Assembly (NCBI RefSeq): GCF_012524115.1
Contig: NZ_JAAZWB010000088.1
Location: 1-64,000 of the forward strand
Direction: 5' to 3'
Length of the DNA: 64,000 bases
DNA from: Bacillus sp. RO1
Lineage (GTDB): Bacteria > Bacillota > Bacilli > Bacillales > Bacillaceae_I
A model generated the notes under the pieces. The model ran no database searches. It had not been told where the DNA came from and saw only the letters and a program-made list of their open reading frames with translations. Of this stretch, positions 49,967-59,328 are shown in pieces. How positions within the stretch are numbered: position 1 is the stretch's first letter; the number at the start of each line of letters is the position of its first letter. The position numbers and the translations under genes are program-made.

Positions 49967-50686
49967 CTACCTAACCTCTACCCAGCCATTCTTGATTGCG
50001 ACAACAACAGCTTGTGTACGGTCATTAACATTCATTTTTTGAAGGATATTACTAACATGGTTTTTAACTGTCTTTTCACTGATGAACAACGCTTCCCCAA
50101 TCGCCTTGTTGCTTTTTCCGTCAGCCAACAGCTGAAGCACTTCGCATTCGCGGCGAGTTAACAAGTGAAGCGGGCGGCGAATTTCGACTTGCTGATAAGT
50201 TGTAGCTGTAGATCCGCCTCCACTACGTGCGCGAGAACCGCTCCCCACACCATTTTCCGTTAAGCGGCGATATTCTCTTACAAGATTGTGCGTTACTTTC
50301 GGGTGAAGATAAGACCCGCCATCCGCAACCACCTTGACTGCATCCACCAATGCATCGGCATCCATTTCTTTTAAAAGATAACCGCGAGCACCTGTTTGCA
50401 ATGCATGTGTAACATAATTTTCGTCATCATGAATGGATAATACGATGACCTTCGCTTCTGAGTTAGCTTCCACTAGACGTCTTGTAGCCTCCACACCATT
50501 TACTTTTGGCATGTTGATGTCCATGATGATGACGTCTGGATCATGCTTTTCCATTAGGTCAAGCGCTTCTTCCCCATCGTCACCTTCTGCCACCACGTGA
50601 AAGTTCGTTTCAAAATCAAGAATACGTTTAACTCCTTCACGGAAAAGCTGATGATCATCAATAATCACGATTTTTGTCGTATCCAT
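49967..50686 (-). CDS. degU: Response regulator DegU
   Basis: A 239-residue NarL/FixJ response regulator controlling degradative enzymes, competence and motility. The receiver domain (about 1-120) has [12 protein letters not shown] and the phosphorylated Asp in [14 protein letters not shown]. The LuxR-type HTH (about 170-235) has [19 protein letters not shown]. The linker (about 140-165) is longer than in B. subtilis DegU (229 residues) and rich in Ser, Gly, Arg and Thr. The ATG at 50686 has GGGAGG nine bases upstream. 16-25 bp after degS. Confidence 0.96.
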   Translation of the reverse strand: MDTTKIVIIDDHQLFREGVKRILDFETNFHVVAEGDDGEEALDLMEKHDPDVIIMDINMPKVNGVEATRRLVEANSEAKVIVLSIHDDENYVTHALQTGARGYLLKEMDADALVDAVKVVADGGSYLHPKVTHNLVREYRRLTENGVGSGSRARSGGGSTATTYQQVEIRRPLHLLTRRECEVLQLLADGKSNKAIGEALFISEKTVKNHVSNILQKMNVNDRTQAVVVAIKNGWVEVR

Positions 50687-50711
50687 TCCTCTCATCCTCC
50701 CAAATACATCT

Positions 50712-51854
50712 TTAGCCTAACGGAATTTTGATAAAGACGGTAGTACCCTTACCAGACGTGGACTGTATGTCCAATTCCCCGCTGATAAGTTCTACCCTTT
50801 CTCTCATTCCAATTAAACCAAACGACTTTTCTTTTTTTTCTGTCGTATCAAAGCCTACTCCGTCATCTTTTACGATGACAATGATATGGGTAGGTTTCAC
50901 TTCCAATTTTACATAGATGGAGCTTGCCGCAGCATGCTTGATGGCATTTGTCAGCGACTCTTGAACAAGTCGGAACACTGCTACCTCCAGATTGGAGGAA
51001 ATGCGATGTTCCACTCCGAGGTTCATAAATTCAATCTGTGGATAGCCATTATGATAATCCTCGATAGTCGAAATATATTTCTTTAAAGTGGGCACCAACC
51101 CAAGATCGTCGAGTGCCATCGGACGAAGATCATAAATAATCCTTCGCACTTCATATAGGGCGGAGCGCACCATTACTTTCAAGGAGCGGATCTCTGATAA
51201 CGCCTCCCCGGGGCCTCGCTCCCGGAAAGTCCGGTCAATCAAGTCCGAGCGCATCATTACATTGGCTAGCATTTGCGCAGGTCCATCATGGATCTCCCGA
51301 GAAAGACGCCGGCGTTCCTCTTCTTGCGCTTCCATGATTTTAAAACCGAACTCACGTTTCTCAGAGGCATCGGCAATCATCTGTCCAACCTGCTGAAGAT
51401 CACCTGTTACGTAATTTAAGATCACGGAAACCTGACTTACGAGGCGATCTGCCTTCGTAATGGTTTCTTCAAGATTCAACAACCTACGTTCAATTTCATT
51501 TCTTCTATTGCGGAGCTGAGCCTCTTTTTGTGATATCGTATGAAGCTCCAGCTGCAATTCATGTGCATGGTCATATGCTTGTCTAATTTGATGTTCTGTA
51601 TAATTTTTAAACTGCCTGCTCACTTCTGAAAGTCGGTTTCTTGCATGCCTGACCTGGACCTCCAGCTTGTCCTGTTTATGGATAAGCTGTGCCACTTCAA
51701 GCTTGACCGCATTTAATTCTTTTCCAAGGCTCTCAAATTCTTTACGGGAACTTTCCCCGATTTCAAAGATCTCGTCCTTGCTCACTTCAACGGCTTTCAC
51801 CATCTGTTCAATAATCATGTCTAATTGTTTAGAGTTTATAACTTTCCGAGACAT
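50712..51854 (-). CDS. degS: Sensor histidine kinase DegS
   Basis: A 380-residue cytoplasmic histidine kinase. An N-terminal DegS sensor coiled coil (about 1-175) precedes the HisKA_3 domain with the phospho-acceptor [18 protein letters not shown], and a HATPase domain (about 270-380) with KDDGVGFD and GLIGMRERV. It phosphorylates DegU. First gene of degS-degU, divergent from yvyE; a TATAAT is visible on the minus strand at 51923-51928 but without a clear -35. Confidence 0.96.
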   Translation of the reverse strand: MSRKVINSKQLDMIIEQMVKAVEVSKDEIFEIGESSRKEFESLGKELNAVKLEVAQLIHKQDKLEVQVRHARNRLSEVSRQFKNYTEHQIRQAYDHAHELQLELHTISQKEAQLRNRRNEIERRLLNLEETITKADRLVSQVSVILNYVTGDLQQVGQMIADASEKREFGFKIMEAQEEERRRLSREIHDGPAQMLANVMMRSDLIDRTFRERGPGEALSEIRSLKVMVRSALYEVRRIIYDLRPMALDDLGLVPTLKKYISTIEDYHNGYPQIEFMNLGVEHRISSNLEVAVFRLVQESLTNAIKHAAASSIYVKLEVKPTHIIVIVKDDGVGFDTTEKKEKSFGLIGMRERVELISGELDIQSTSGKGTTVFIKIPLG

Positions 51855-52117
51855 AGGACATCCTCCAAAAGACCCTGTATTCTTAAAAGAATATTATGAA
51901 TACCTCTTTATCGTTATAGTACATTATACCCAAAAAGAAGAAAGGAACTATATGCTATATCATTCCAAATCTTCCAAACCTTTGTGGGGGTACCTGTCGA
52001 AAATTGTCCACACTTCATTATATCGGACTAAAGTTTTGCTTGTATAACATTATTATTACAATCGGATTAAACTTTGTCGATTCTTGCCACAATAAGGAGC
52101 TCTGAACTATATTTTAT

Positions 52118-52146
52118 TTGATGTCCTCCCACCGAGCACTTATAAT
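52118..52146 (+). promoter_or_regulatory. Sigma-A promoter of yvyE-tagU
   Basis: TTGATG (52118-52123), 17 bp, TATAAT (52141-52146). The -10 is consensus and the -35 matches four of six. It lies about 55 bp before the yvyE start. Confidence 0.72.
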
Positions 52147-52202
52147 AGATAAAGTATGACTAATCATACAAAAGTGCCAATCATTAAAGGAGAGTTGTCA
52201 GA

Positions 52203-52838
52203 TTGCTATCTCACTACTATACCGTAAAAGGGCATGGAGAGCATGAAATAAACATCCAAAAATCAAGATTCATCGCCCACATTGCCCGAGCAACAACAGA
52301 AGAAGAAGCCCAAAGCTTCATCCAAGAGATAAAAAAGAAGCACTGGGATGCAAACCACAACTGCTCCGCCTATATGATCGGAGAACATAATCAAATTCAA
52401 AAGGCGAACGACGATGGAGAGCCAAGTGGCACAGCAGGCGTCCCCATCCTTGAAGTCCTTAAGAAAAAAGACCTGAAAGATACTGTAGTAGTCATTACCC
52501 GCTACTTTGGCGGCATTAAACTAGGTGCGGGAGGGCTTATTCGTGCCTATGGAAAAGCCACCTCCGAAGGGATAACAGCTACAGGAATGGTAGAACGCGA
52601 ATTAGTGCAAATTATGCATACTAACGTTGAATACACATTATTGGGGAAGGTAGAAAATGAATTGAGAACTTCATCCTTCTACCAATTAAAAGATATTCGG
52701 TATCTGGAAGATGTAACTTTCGACGTATACGTTAAAGAAAATCAGTGTAAGGGATACATTGATTGGATAACAGACCTTACCAATGGGAAGGCAGAAACCA
52801 CTCCTGGAGACAAGCTATATCTTGAACAGGACGTGTAA
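52203..52838 (+). CDS. yvyE: IMPACT/YigZ family protein YvyE
   Basis: A 211-residue protein with the UPF0029 (IMPACT) domain: NCSAYMIGEH, DDGEPSGTAGVPIL and RYFGGIKLGAGGLIRAY are its signatures, and a C-terminal ferredoxin-like domain follows. E. coli YigZ and eukaryotic IMPACT are related; the bacterial function is not well defined. The start is TTG with AAAGGAG ten bases upstream. It precedes tagU by 24 bp, as in B. subtilis. Confidence 0.94.
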   Translation: MLSHYYTVKGHGEHEINIQKSRFIAHIARATTEEEAQSFIQEIKKKHWDANHNCSAYMIGEHNQIQKANDDGEPSGTAGVPILEVLKKKDLKDTVVVITRYFGGIKLGAGGLIRAYGKATSEGITATGMVERELVQIMHTNVEYTLLGKVENELRTSSFYQLKDIRYLEDVTFDVYVKENQCKGYIDWITDLTNGKAETTPGDKLYLEQDV

Positions 52839-52862
52839 AACTTTAATAGAGGAGATATTACA

Positions 52863-53849
52863 TTGAGTAATTCAAGAATTGAAAATAAGAAAAAGAAAGG
52901 GAAAAGATTGAAGAAAGTTCTTTTTATCTTTCTTACACTTTTCTTGGCAGTAGCGGCATATGGTGCATATGTGCTTTTCGAAACTTATCAGGCTGCAAAC
53001 GAAGCATATACAGAACTTGATCGAGGCAAATCAAAATATCGTGAGAAAGAAGTCGAAATTAGCAAGGACCCCTTTTCCGTATTAATTATGGGAATTGAGG
53101 ATTATTCAACGGGCGGAGAAAATGGTAGAACTGACACACTTATTGTCGCCACGCTAAATCCTAAAGAGAAGACAATGAAACTCCTGAGTATCCCTCGTGA
53201 TACACAAGTGTATTATGAACACCTTGGATATAACTCTAGGATCAACCATGCCCATGCTTATGGTGGGAAGGAAATGACAATAGATAAAGTCGAAGAACTT
53301 TTAGAAGTACCTATTGATTATTATACAACCGTTAATTTTGAAGGTTTCAAAAATGTAATTGATCTCGTTGGCGGGGTAGAAGTCGATGTTCCATTCGATT
53401 TTACGGAAAAATCTGATGTAGATAAATCCATTCTTCAGTTTACTGAAGGACCTATGAAATTAAATGGGGAACAAGCACTTGCTTATGCAAGAATGAGAAA
53501 GCAGGACCCAAGAGGAGACTTTGGTCGTAATGACAGACAAAAACAGATTATTGAAGCTGCTATAAGCGAACTCATATCTCCGGAAAATATTTTTAAAGTT
53601 GATAAAATAGCAAAAGAAGTTGGAAGTAATGTTCAGACAAACATCAGAGTTTCGGAAGGTATCGCATTAAGCAAATTGTACGCTGGATTTAATTCATCCC
53701 GTATGGAAAATGTAACACTAGAAGGTACAGATGATACAAGTACAGGAGCATACTACTTTATACCATATGAAGAAAGCATCCTTGAAGTTCGAAGCATCTT
53801 AAAACAACACCTTGAGATTGAAGAAACAACTGAACAAGTAAACGAATAA
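52863..53849 (+). CDS. tagU: LytR-CpsA-Psr family wall teichoic acid transferase TagU
   Basis: A 328-residue LCP-family enzyme that attaches teichoic acid or related glycopolymer to peptidoglycan. A basic N-terminus (KKKKGKRLKK) and one helix (about 18-38) are followed by the extracytoplasmic LCP domain: VLIMGIED, GRTDTLIVATLNP, LLSIPRDTQV and YARMRKQDPRGDFGRNDRQ, with the acidic and Arg residues that bind the polyprenyl pyrophosphate. The start is TTG, with AGAGGAG upstream. tagO, the first wall teichoic acid enzyme, is convergent downstream. Confidence 0.93.
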   Translation: MSNSRIENKKKKGKRLKKVLFIFLTLFLAVAAYGAYVLFETYQAANEAYTELDRGKSKYREKEVEISKDPFSVLIMGIEDYSTGGENGRTDTLIVATLNPKEKTMKLLSIPRDTQVYYEHLGYNSRINHAHAYGGKEMTIDKVEELLEVPIDYYTTVNFEGFKNVIDLVGGVEVDVPFDFTEKSDVDKSILQFTEGPMKLNGEQALAYARMRKQDPRGDFGRNDRQKQIIEAAISELISPENIFKVDKIAKEVGSNVQTNIRVSEGIALSKLYAGFNSSRMENVTLEGTDDTSTGAYYFIPYEESILEVRSILKQHLEIEETTEQVNE

Positions 53850-53853
53850 GTAA

Positions 53854-53894
53854 AGAGACCTTGGAGCACAAACTGTTCCAAGGTCTTTTTTTAT
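53854..53894 (+). terminator. Terminator of yvyE-tagU
   Basis: Arms agaccttgga and tccaaggtct, loop of 11, followed by TTTTTTTAT. Confidence 0.9.
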
Positions 53895-53911
53895 CAGTCT
53901 TAATGGTTTAC

Positions 53912-53946
53912 ACAAAAATAGAGAAACCCTGTTTAAGGTTTCTCTA
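53912..53946 (-). terminator. Terminator of tagO
   Basis: Arms tagagaaacc and ggtttctcta; on the minus strand ATTTTTGTG follows. It is 25 bp beyond the tagO stop. Confidence 0.8.
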
Positions 53947-53970
53947 CTTAGCGCTAAAAATAAGCATTGA

Positions 53971-55029
53971 CTAATTATCATTCATCTTCATTCTTACACC
54001 GCGAACAAAGTTCAACAATGGACGATAATTTTTATCAACTAATCCAACTTTTTCTGCAAATATTTCAATCAATATTACCAATATAGAAACCACTAAAAGG
54101 GATCCCCACATCGTGGCACTGGAAAATAAAACTGCTGACAGCGCGAAAAATGAAGCTATTGCATAAATAATGAGCACACTTTGTTTATGGCTATAGCCGT
54201 TTCTTAATAAGCAGTGGTGCAAGTGGGATTTATCTGGTGCTGATAATGGTTTTTTATTGACTAACCTCCTTAAGATAGCAAAGAAGGTATCAGAAATTGG
54301 TACGCCTAGAATAATTATCGGAACCAAGAAGGAAAGTAGCGTTATGTTCTTGAACCCCAGTAAAGATAGAACTGAGATCATAAACCCAAGAAACAGTGCA
54401 CCAGTATCCCCCATGAATATTTTAGCTGGGTGGAAATTAAATACGAGAAAACCTAGAGTACTTCCCAATAAAATCAAACCCATACTTGCAACAAAAATAT
54501 CACCCATAGATAGTGCCATACCAGTAATGGTTAGTAGTGCTATGGAAGATACTCCAGCCGCTAGGCCGTCTAGTCCATCAATTAGGTTGATGGCATTCGT
54601 GATACCAATGATCCAGAAAATTGTTAGTGGGATACTTAGAACTCCAAAATGAAGCTTGTATTCAAATGGCAGGGTAATATAGGTTACTTCAATTCCCCCC
54701 ATCAATACAATGACCAAAGCGGCAGCTAGTTGCCCTAACAACTTATATTTTGCCGATAATTCGTAAATATCATCAAGAACACCTGTAACAATGATGATAA
54801 AGCCCGCAAGAATTATCGCACTAGCATAACTTACATTAGGGTTGACTATAAGAAACCCGATTATAAAGGCAATATATATTGCCAGACCACCCAGACGAGG
54901 CATTACCTTTTGGTGGACCTTTCTATTGTTAGGTTTATCAGTGGCCCCAACTTTATGCGCTAATTTTATTATTAACGGGGTCATTAGGATAGCAGCGATG
55001 AAACATATAGCAAATGTTAGTACAAGCAT
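53971..55029 (-). CDS. tagO: Undecaprenyl-phosphate N-acetylglucosaminyl 1-phosphate transferase TagO
   Basis: A 352-residue MraY/WecA-type enzyme that transfers GlcNAc-1-phosphate to undecaprenyl phosphate, the first step of wall teichoic and teichuronic acid synthesis. About eleven helices; the conserved motifs are RKVHQKVMPRLGG, the Asp pair in GVLDDIYEL, NLIDGLDGLAAG and FHPAKIFMGDTGALFLG, and SHLHHCLLRNGYSH near the C-terminus. Monocistronic, with its own terminator. Confidence 0.96.
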   Translation of the reverse strand: MLVLTFAICFIAAILMTPLIIKLAHKVGATDKPNNRKVHQKVMPRLGGLAIYIAFIIGFLIVNPNVSYASAIILAGFIIIVTGVLDDIYELSAKYKLLGQLAAALVIVLMGGIEVTYITLPFEYKLHFGVLSIPLTIFWIIGITNAINLIDGLDGLAAGVSSIALLTITGMALSMGDIFVASMGLILLGSTLGFLVFNFHPAKIFMGDTGALFLGFMISVLSLLGFKNITLLSFLVPIIILGVPISDTFFAILRRLVNKKPLSAPDKSHLHHCLLRNGYSHKQSVLIIYAIASFFALSAVLFSSATMWGSLLVVSILVILIEIFAEKVGLVDKNYRPLLNFVRGVRMKMNDN

Positions 55030-55239
55030 ATTTATCCCCCTTAATTATGTTTGCCAAAGTACATTAAAAAAATTTGTAAAAATTTATAACAATAATTGCA
55101 TAATTTTGTCGTTACATGGTGAAGTTAAGAATAAGGGAATGTTTGTTCAATTCCAAAACAAATTATAACACATAAAAATTCCATTGTAATAGCTTTTTAT
55201 TTCCTTTTAATTTTATTTTTTAAACTAGAATAAACTAGC

Positions 55240-55273
55240 AAAAAAAAAGAAGATGTTCAAAAAATGAACCTCT
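55240..55273 (-). terminator. Terminator of the polysaccharide gene group
   Basis: Arms agatgttca and tgaacctct (one mismatch), followed on the minus strand by TCTTTTTTTTTGC. It lies 33 bp past the stop at 55306. Confidence 0.65.
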
Positions 55274-55305
55274 TTCTTTTATATCATATTTAAATTTTTC
55301 TTGTG

Positions 55306-56643
55306 TTAATTTTCTATTTCATTTATGACAATCTTATGTTTCCCACCGCTAGTTTTCACAAAATCATTTTCTGAAATAGTAAAATTTACACTTTCGAACT
55401 TATATTGTTCTATGAGCTTCTCCGTGTAATGCGCAAATTCAGGAGGATTATCCCGCATGATTAGCCTTACAAATATATCTATTTTACCTTTTTCGGATTG
55501 CTTCACTTGAAATTGTTCAATATTATCTTCATTCTTAAATAATTGGGTAAATATAGCTCCGTGTATTTTGGAACCTTCCTTATTGATGATGAAATCCCGT
55601 TCTCTACCTTTTATATACAATAGTCTTGGAAGGCCTCGTCCACACTGACATTCCTCGTGTGTTATCGCTCCTATATCTCCCACTTCATAACGAATAAAAG
55701 GCATTGCGTAATTATCTAAGTCTGTAAGGACTATCCTTCCCTCTTCACCGTCAGGTACCGTGTTGCCATTTTCATCTATGATTTCTACAATGCAACGCTC
55801 AGAACCAATGTGCAGACCAGCGTGTTGGTTACATTCAAAGCAAGTCACGCCTCCATCATTTGCACCATATTGATCATAGACTTTACAATCGAATGCTTCC
55901 TCGATTGTTTTTCTATAGCGAGGCAGCAATACTTCTGAAGTTGTGATGACAGATTGTAGCTTGACTCCATTAACACGATGTTTAATAGCGTAGCTTGCCA
56001 ATTCATATGCTGCTGAAGCATAAGCATACATGAATTGTACTTTCCCGTCTTTTAGTTGTTGTAGATATTTTTGCATGCTGCTTTCATCCATTTTGAATGA
56101 AGACATTGGTATCCAATTCATTGTCTGATAATAAACGTACCTTTTTAAATCAAAACCACCAAGTAAAGAGTCACCGGCTAATACAGCTACTTTATCACCT
56201 AGTTGATAGCCCGCTGCGTTCCAACCCCTCCAAATGTTTCCCCACATAATACTGTGAGCATTTTTGCTTAATAAAAAACGAAAAGGTTTTCCAGAAGAAC
56301 CGCCTGTACTCTTCCAAGCCGAGCCGTAGCTTTCATGGTTCCTTGCAATGAAATCATCCTTTTGCGAGTTGAGTGTCTCTTTGTTGATAAGTGGCAATTC
56401 TTTTAAATCTAACAAAGCGAATTCTTCTACATCTATTTGGCGTTCTTTAAAGTACTCTTGGTAATATGGGACATTTTTCACAACATGATTGATCAATGAT
56501 TGAAGCTTTTCACGTTGCACTTCACTTAACTCTTCTTTCGTTTTCCATTGAGAATGAATTAAATCATTATATTCGGATACTGCGTCCGTTTTCCTTAGAA
56601 AATCACCTAATTTTAGCTTCCAGTAATTTAGGTTTCCACTCAT
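55306..56643 (-). CDS. CapK/PaaK-like adenylate-forming enzyme of a polysaccharide cluster
   Basis: A 445-residue protein of the phenylacetate-CoA ligase-like (CapK) family. The AMP-binding P-loop-like motif is STGGSSGKPFRF, followed by YDQYGANDGG and the Asp/Arg segment SERCIVEI...IRYEVGDIG, plus a lid with GRERDFIINKEGSKIHG. Members occur in capsule and exopolysaccharide operons and probably activate an acyl group for transfer to sugars; the acid is unknown. The Cys pattern ECNQH and CQCG may bind a metal. Last gene of a three-gene leftward group (58115-59173, 56669-58111, here). Confidence 0.88.
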   Translation of the reverse strand: MSGNLNYWKLKLGDFLRKTDAVSEYNDLIHSQWKTKEELSEVQREKLQSLINHVVKNVPYYQEYFKERQIDVEEFALLDLKELPLINKETLNSQKDDFIARNHESYGSAWKSTGGSSGKPFRFLLSKNAHSIMWGNIWRGWNAAGYQLGDKVAVLAGDSLLGGFDLKRYVYYQTMNWIPMSSFKMDESSMQKYLQQLKDGKVQFMYAYASAAYELASYAIKHRVNGVKLQSVITTSEVLLPRYRKTIEEAFDCKVYDQYGANDGGVTCFECNQHAGLHIGSERCIVEIIDENGNTVPDGEEGRIVLTDLDNYAMPFIRYEVGDIGAITHEECQCGRGLPRLLYIKGRERDFIINKEGSKIHGAIFTQLFKNEDNIEQFQVKQSEKGKIDIFVRLIMRDNPPEFAHYTEKLIEQYKFESVNFTISENDFVKTSGGKHKIVINEIEN

Positions 56644-56668
56644 TATTCAAAGAACCTCATTTCACATT

Positions 56669-58111
56669 TCAAGTCGTTTGATTACTCTTTGCCGTTATTT
56701 GCGCAAGGATTATCGCTAAAATAACGGATACGTAAATGCTAACTGCAGGTGCATACAGAACATGTCCAGCTAAAAAGGCTATACCAACAGCAAGAGCGAT
56801 GGACATAAGCGGGAATAATACGTTAGGACGTATAAGCTGTAGCTTCAATCTAAGAAGCTGCTTCATAGATACTAGCACGATGCTTAAAAAGGGTAACATG
56901 AATGCTGTAAAACCTATGATTCCAAAAGAATAAAAAAGATCAAAAAAGTCCATTTCAATTAGTTTGGGAGCTTTCTCCCAATTCCCTGCGTAGCCCATAC
57001 CAAACATTTTTTGTTGAGCAGGTGCTTCTATAAAATCATTATTCAATTTGATAAAGTATTTATCCCTACTACTTAATAAAACAGAAAGTACCTTATTGTC
57101 TAAAAGCTTTGCAGTAAAGTTTTCTTTCTTTTCTTTTTCTGGTTCTTCTGCTATATCTTCCGTAGCCGAATCTGCTTCTACTTCCGTTTCACTAGATTCT
57201 TCTGCGATCTCTTCCGCAACACTCGAGTAATGACCTGAAGTGTTTGTGAAAGCAGGTGTGATTGGAGTAATAACTGCTACCGCAATTACAATGGCTATAC
57301 TAATAATCAAGTTTAGTTTAATATTTATCGATGAAGACAATCGACCTATTTTTTTCACAAGTAGTTCTACTGCCAAAAGAATGGGTGTCAACGCACATAC
57401 TAGTATAATCGCCAGATGTCCTACCTTTGTTCCTACCATAATTGCAGCAAATCCGACTACCAATACAGGAATCCAGAAATAAGAATTTTTTAAGGAAGTA
57501 GTTTTCCTAACCGCAAACAACACTACCATAGGGAAGCAGATGGACAAGATTGCACTTAATTCGTTACCGGAATAAAACCATCCTTTATTCCCAGCCTTAT
57601 TGTACTTATATGTATCAAAGCCAGTCCCAGTAAGTTGTGTAAATAATAGAACTACGCCAACGATAACCATAGAGTAGACAATGAATGACTGGAATTTATC
57701 CATCTTGCTTGAATAATTTAGAGATGTTAACACCAGTAAGTAAGAAAGAAACATAATGACAAAATAAACCGATTTAGTTGTATACTGCAACTCAGAAAAC
57801 AAACTAAAGTTAGGCTTTATAAAGTAATTCGTTAAGAAGCCAACCCCGACGATTGTTAAAAATACAATCAAATAACCGGTAATGATCTTCTTATATTTGC
57901 TATTATTCAAGAAAAAAATATAAACGATCGATATTAACATGAAGCCCATTCTTACTAATAAGCCTATGGTAATACTTGCTTGAAAGTAATAAATGCTGAA
58001 TGCAGTCAGAACATCTAGAATTGGCTGTAGTATAATGAAAAGTAAAAACAAATTACTATTCTTCATTATGTTTAACACATTAAATTGTTTATTCATAGCT
58101 TCCCCCATCAA
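56669..58111 (-). CDS. O-antigen polymerase/ligase-like membrane protein
   Basis: A 480-residue protein with about eleven helices, of the O-antigen ligase/Wzy-like type. The large extracytoplasmic loop (about 285-360) is highly acidic (EEIAEESSETEVEADSATED), an unusual insertion rich in Glu, Ala and Ser. The family polymerises or ligates undecaprenyl-linked sugar repeats. TuaE of the teichuronic acid operon is a comparable B. subtilis protein. It lies between a glycosyltransferase (4 bp) and the CapK-like gene. Confidence 0.82.
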   Translation of the reverse strand: MMGEAMNKQFNVLNIMKNSNLFLLFIILQPILDVLTAFSIYYFQASITIGLLVRMGFMLISIVYIFFLNNSKYKKIITGYLIVFLTIVGVGFLTNYFIKPNFSLFSELQYTTKSVYFVIMFLSYLLVLTSLNYSSKMDKFQSFIVYSMVIVGVVLLFTQLTGTGFDTYKYNKAGNKGWFYSGNELSAILSICFPMVVLFAVRKTTSLKNSYFWIPVLVVGFAAIMVGTKVGHLAIILVCALTPILLAVELLVKKIGRLSSSINIKLNLIISIAIVIAVAVITPITPAFTNTSGHYSSVAEEIAEESSETEVEADSATEDIAEEPEKEKKENFTAKLLDNKVLSVLLSSRDKYFIKLNNDFIEAPAQQKMFGMGYAGNWEKAPKLIEMDFFDLFYSFGIIGFTAFMLPFLSIVLVSMKQLLRLKLQLIRPNVLFPLMSIALAVGIAFLAGHVLYAPAVSIYVSVILAIILAQITAKSNQTT

Positions 58112-58114
58112 CCA

Positions 58115-59173
58115 CTAAAAACTTCTATATAGTTTAGTTAGTTTATTTACTTGAACATGTATTTCATTTTCACCAAGGTCTATGTCACATTTATCCACCA
58201 TGGACTTGTAAAGATCTGGGTTATCTTTCAGTCTTAGTACATGTGTTAATATAGATTCCCAATCGTCCTCTTTAACAAGATAGCCGTTTTCCCCGTGTCT
58301 AATTACCTCCCCGACTCCTCCTACATCTGTACCGATTACCGGAGTATTGCAGCTCAGACTTTCTAAAGCAACCAACCCAAAGGCTTCTTTCTTTGTAGGA
58401 AAAACAAATAAATCCGCAGCATTAAACCAATCAGGTACTTCTGTTTTAGGTTTCCCATCAAATATTTTGACATTCTTAAAGTTAGCAATTTCTGATTTAA
58501 CAGTTTCTTTATCTGCTCCATCACCAAGGATAATAAATTCAATCTCAGGATCTTTACAATGTTTGATAAGTTCCAAAAAGGTGAAAATCCCTTTATTTCG
58601 GCTGACCCTACCTAAATATAGGACATGGAATTTCTTTGTATCAAGACCTAGTCTCTGTTTCATTTCCAGCTTGTCCTGTGGGTTGAATAATGTTCGATTT
58701 ACACCACAATTACTGGTAGTTACCTTTGACGCTTGGACATGGTAATTCTTTATAAGTTGTTCTTTAACAAAGTCGCTTACTGTTACTATTTCATCTAAAT
58801 CATTAAAAATTCTTTTGGCTATTTTATATTTAAGTCCCTTACTAAACAGAATGTTCGTTCCGTGGATTGTACCTATAAGCTTTGCATTTGTGATCTTCTT
58901 CGCGATTGGTACGAATAATGCGGTAGGAAATATATAATGTATATGAATAATGTCAAACTTTTGTCTAATAATAGTTTGAAAAACACGTTTCCATAAACTT
59001 AGATATTTAAATATACTTTGTATTTTGGATGTCTCTTTATTGGTAATCACTTGTAAATCTATATTCATGTCATGATTTTTCTTTAATTCTTCTACTTGTT
59101 CCTTTACAAAAATTCCATAAAAAGGGTGTTTTTCACTTGGGTACATATTAGACACAATTAAAATTTTTTTCAT
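58115..59173 (-). CDS. GT4-family glycosyltransferase
   Basis: A 352-residue GT-B fold glycosyltransferase, group 1. The acceptor-side N-terminal domain has HIHYIFPTALFVPIA. The C-terminal donor domain has LYLGRVSRNKGIFTFLELI, LGDGADKE and the E-x7-E motif in PTKKEAFGLVALESLSCNTP. First gene of the leftward polysaccharide group, divergent from the WecC-like gene. The donor sugar is unknown. Confidence 0.92.
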   Translation of the reverse strand: MKKILIVSNMYPSEKHPFYGIFVKEQVEELKKNHDMNIDLQVITNKETSKIQSIFKYLSLWKRVFQTIIRQKFDIIHIHYIFPTALFVPIAKKITNAKLIGTIHGTNILFSKGLKYKIAKRIFNDLDEIVTVSDFVKEQLIKNYHVQASKVTTSNCGVNRTLFNPQDKLEMKQRLGLDTKKFHVLYLGRVSRNKGIFTFLELIKHCKDPEIEFIILGDGADKETVKSEIANFKNVKIFDGKPKTEVPDWFNAADLFVFPTKKEAFGLVALESLSCNTPVIGTDVGGVGEVIRHGENGYLVKEDDWESILTHVLRLKDNPDLYKSMVDKCDIDLGENEIHVQVNKLTKLYRSF

Positions 59174-59328
59174 ACTAATCTCCCTTTTTCGACAATCGAA
59201 TTTACCACTGTAAAGTATATCGGATTATGTAATTTTAGTAAACCTCCGGTGATTGATTGACGAAAGAGAAAAAAAATTCTACTATTAGTAATTATGGTTG
59301 CAAAGCATATTTGAAAGAGAGGATTTAC

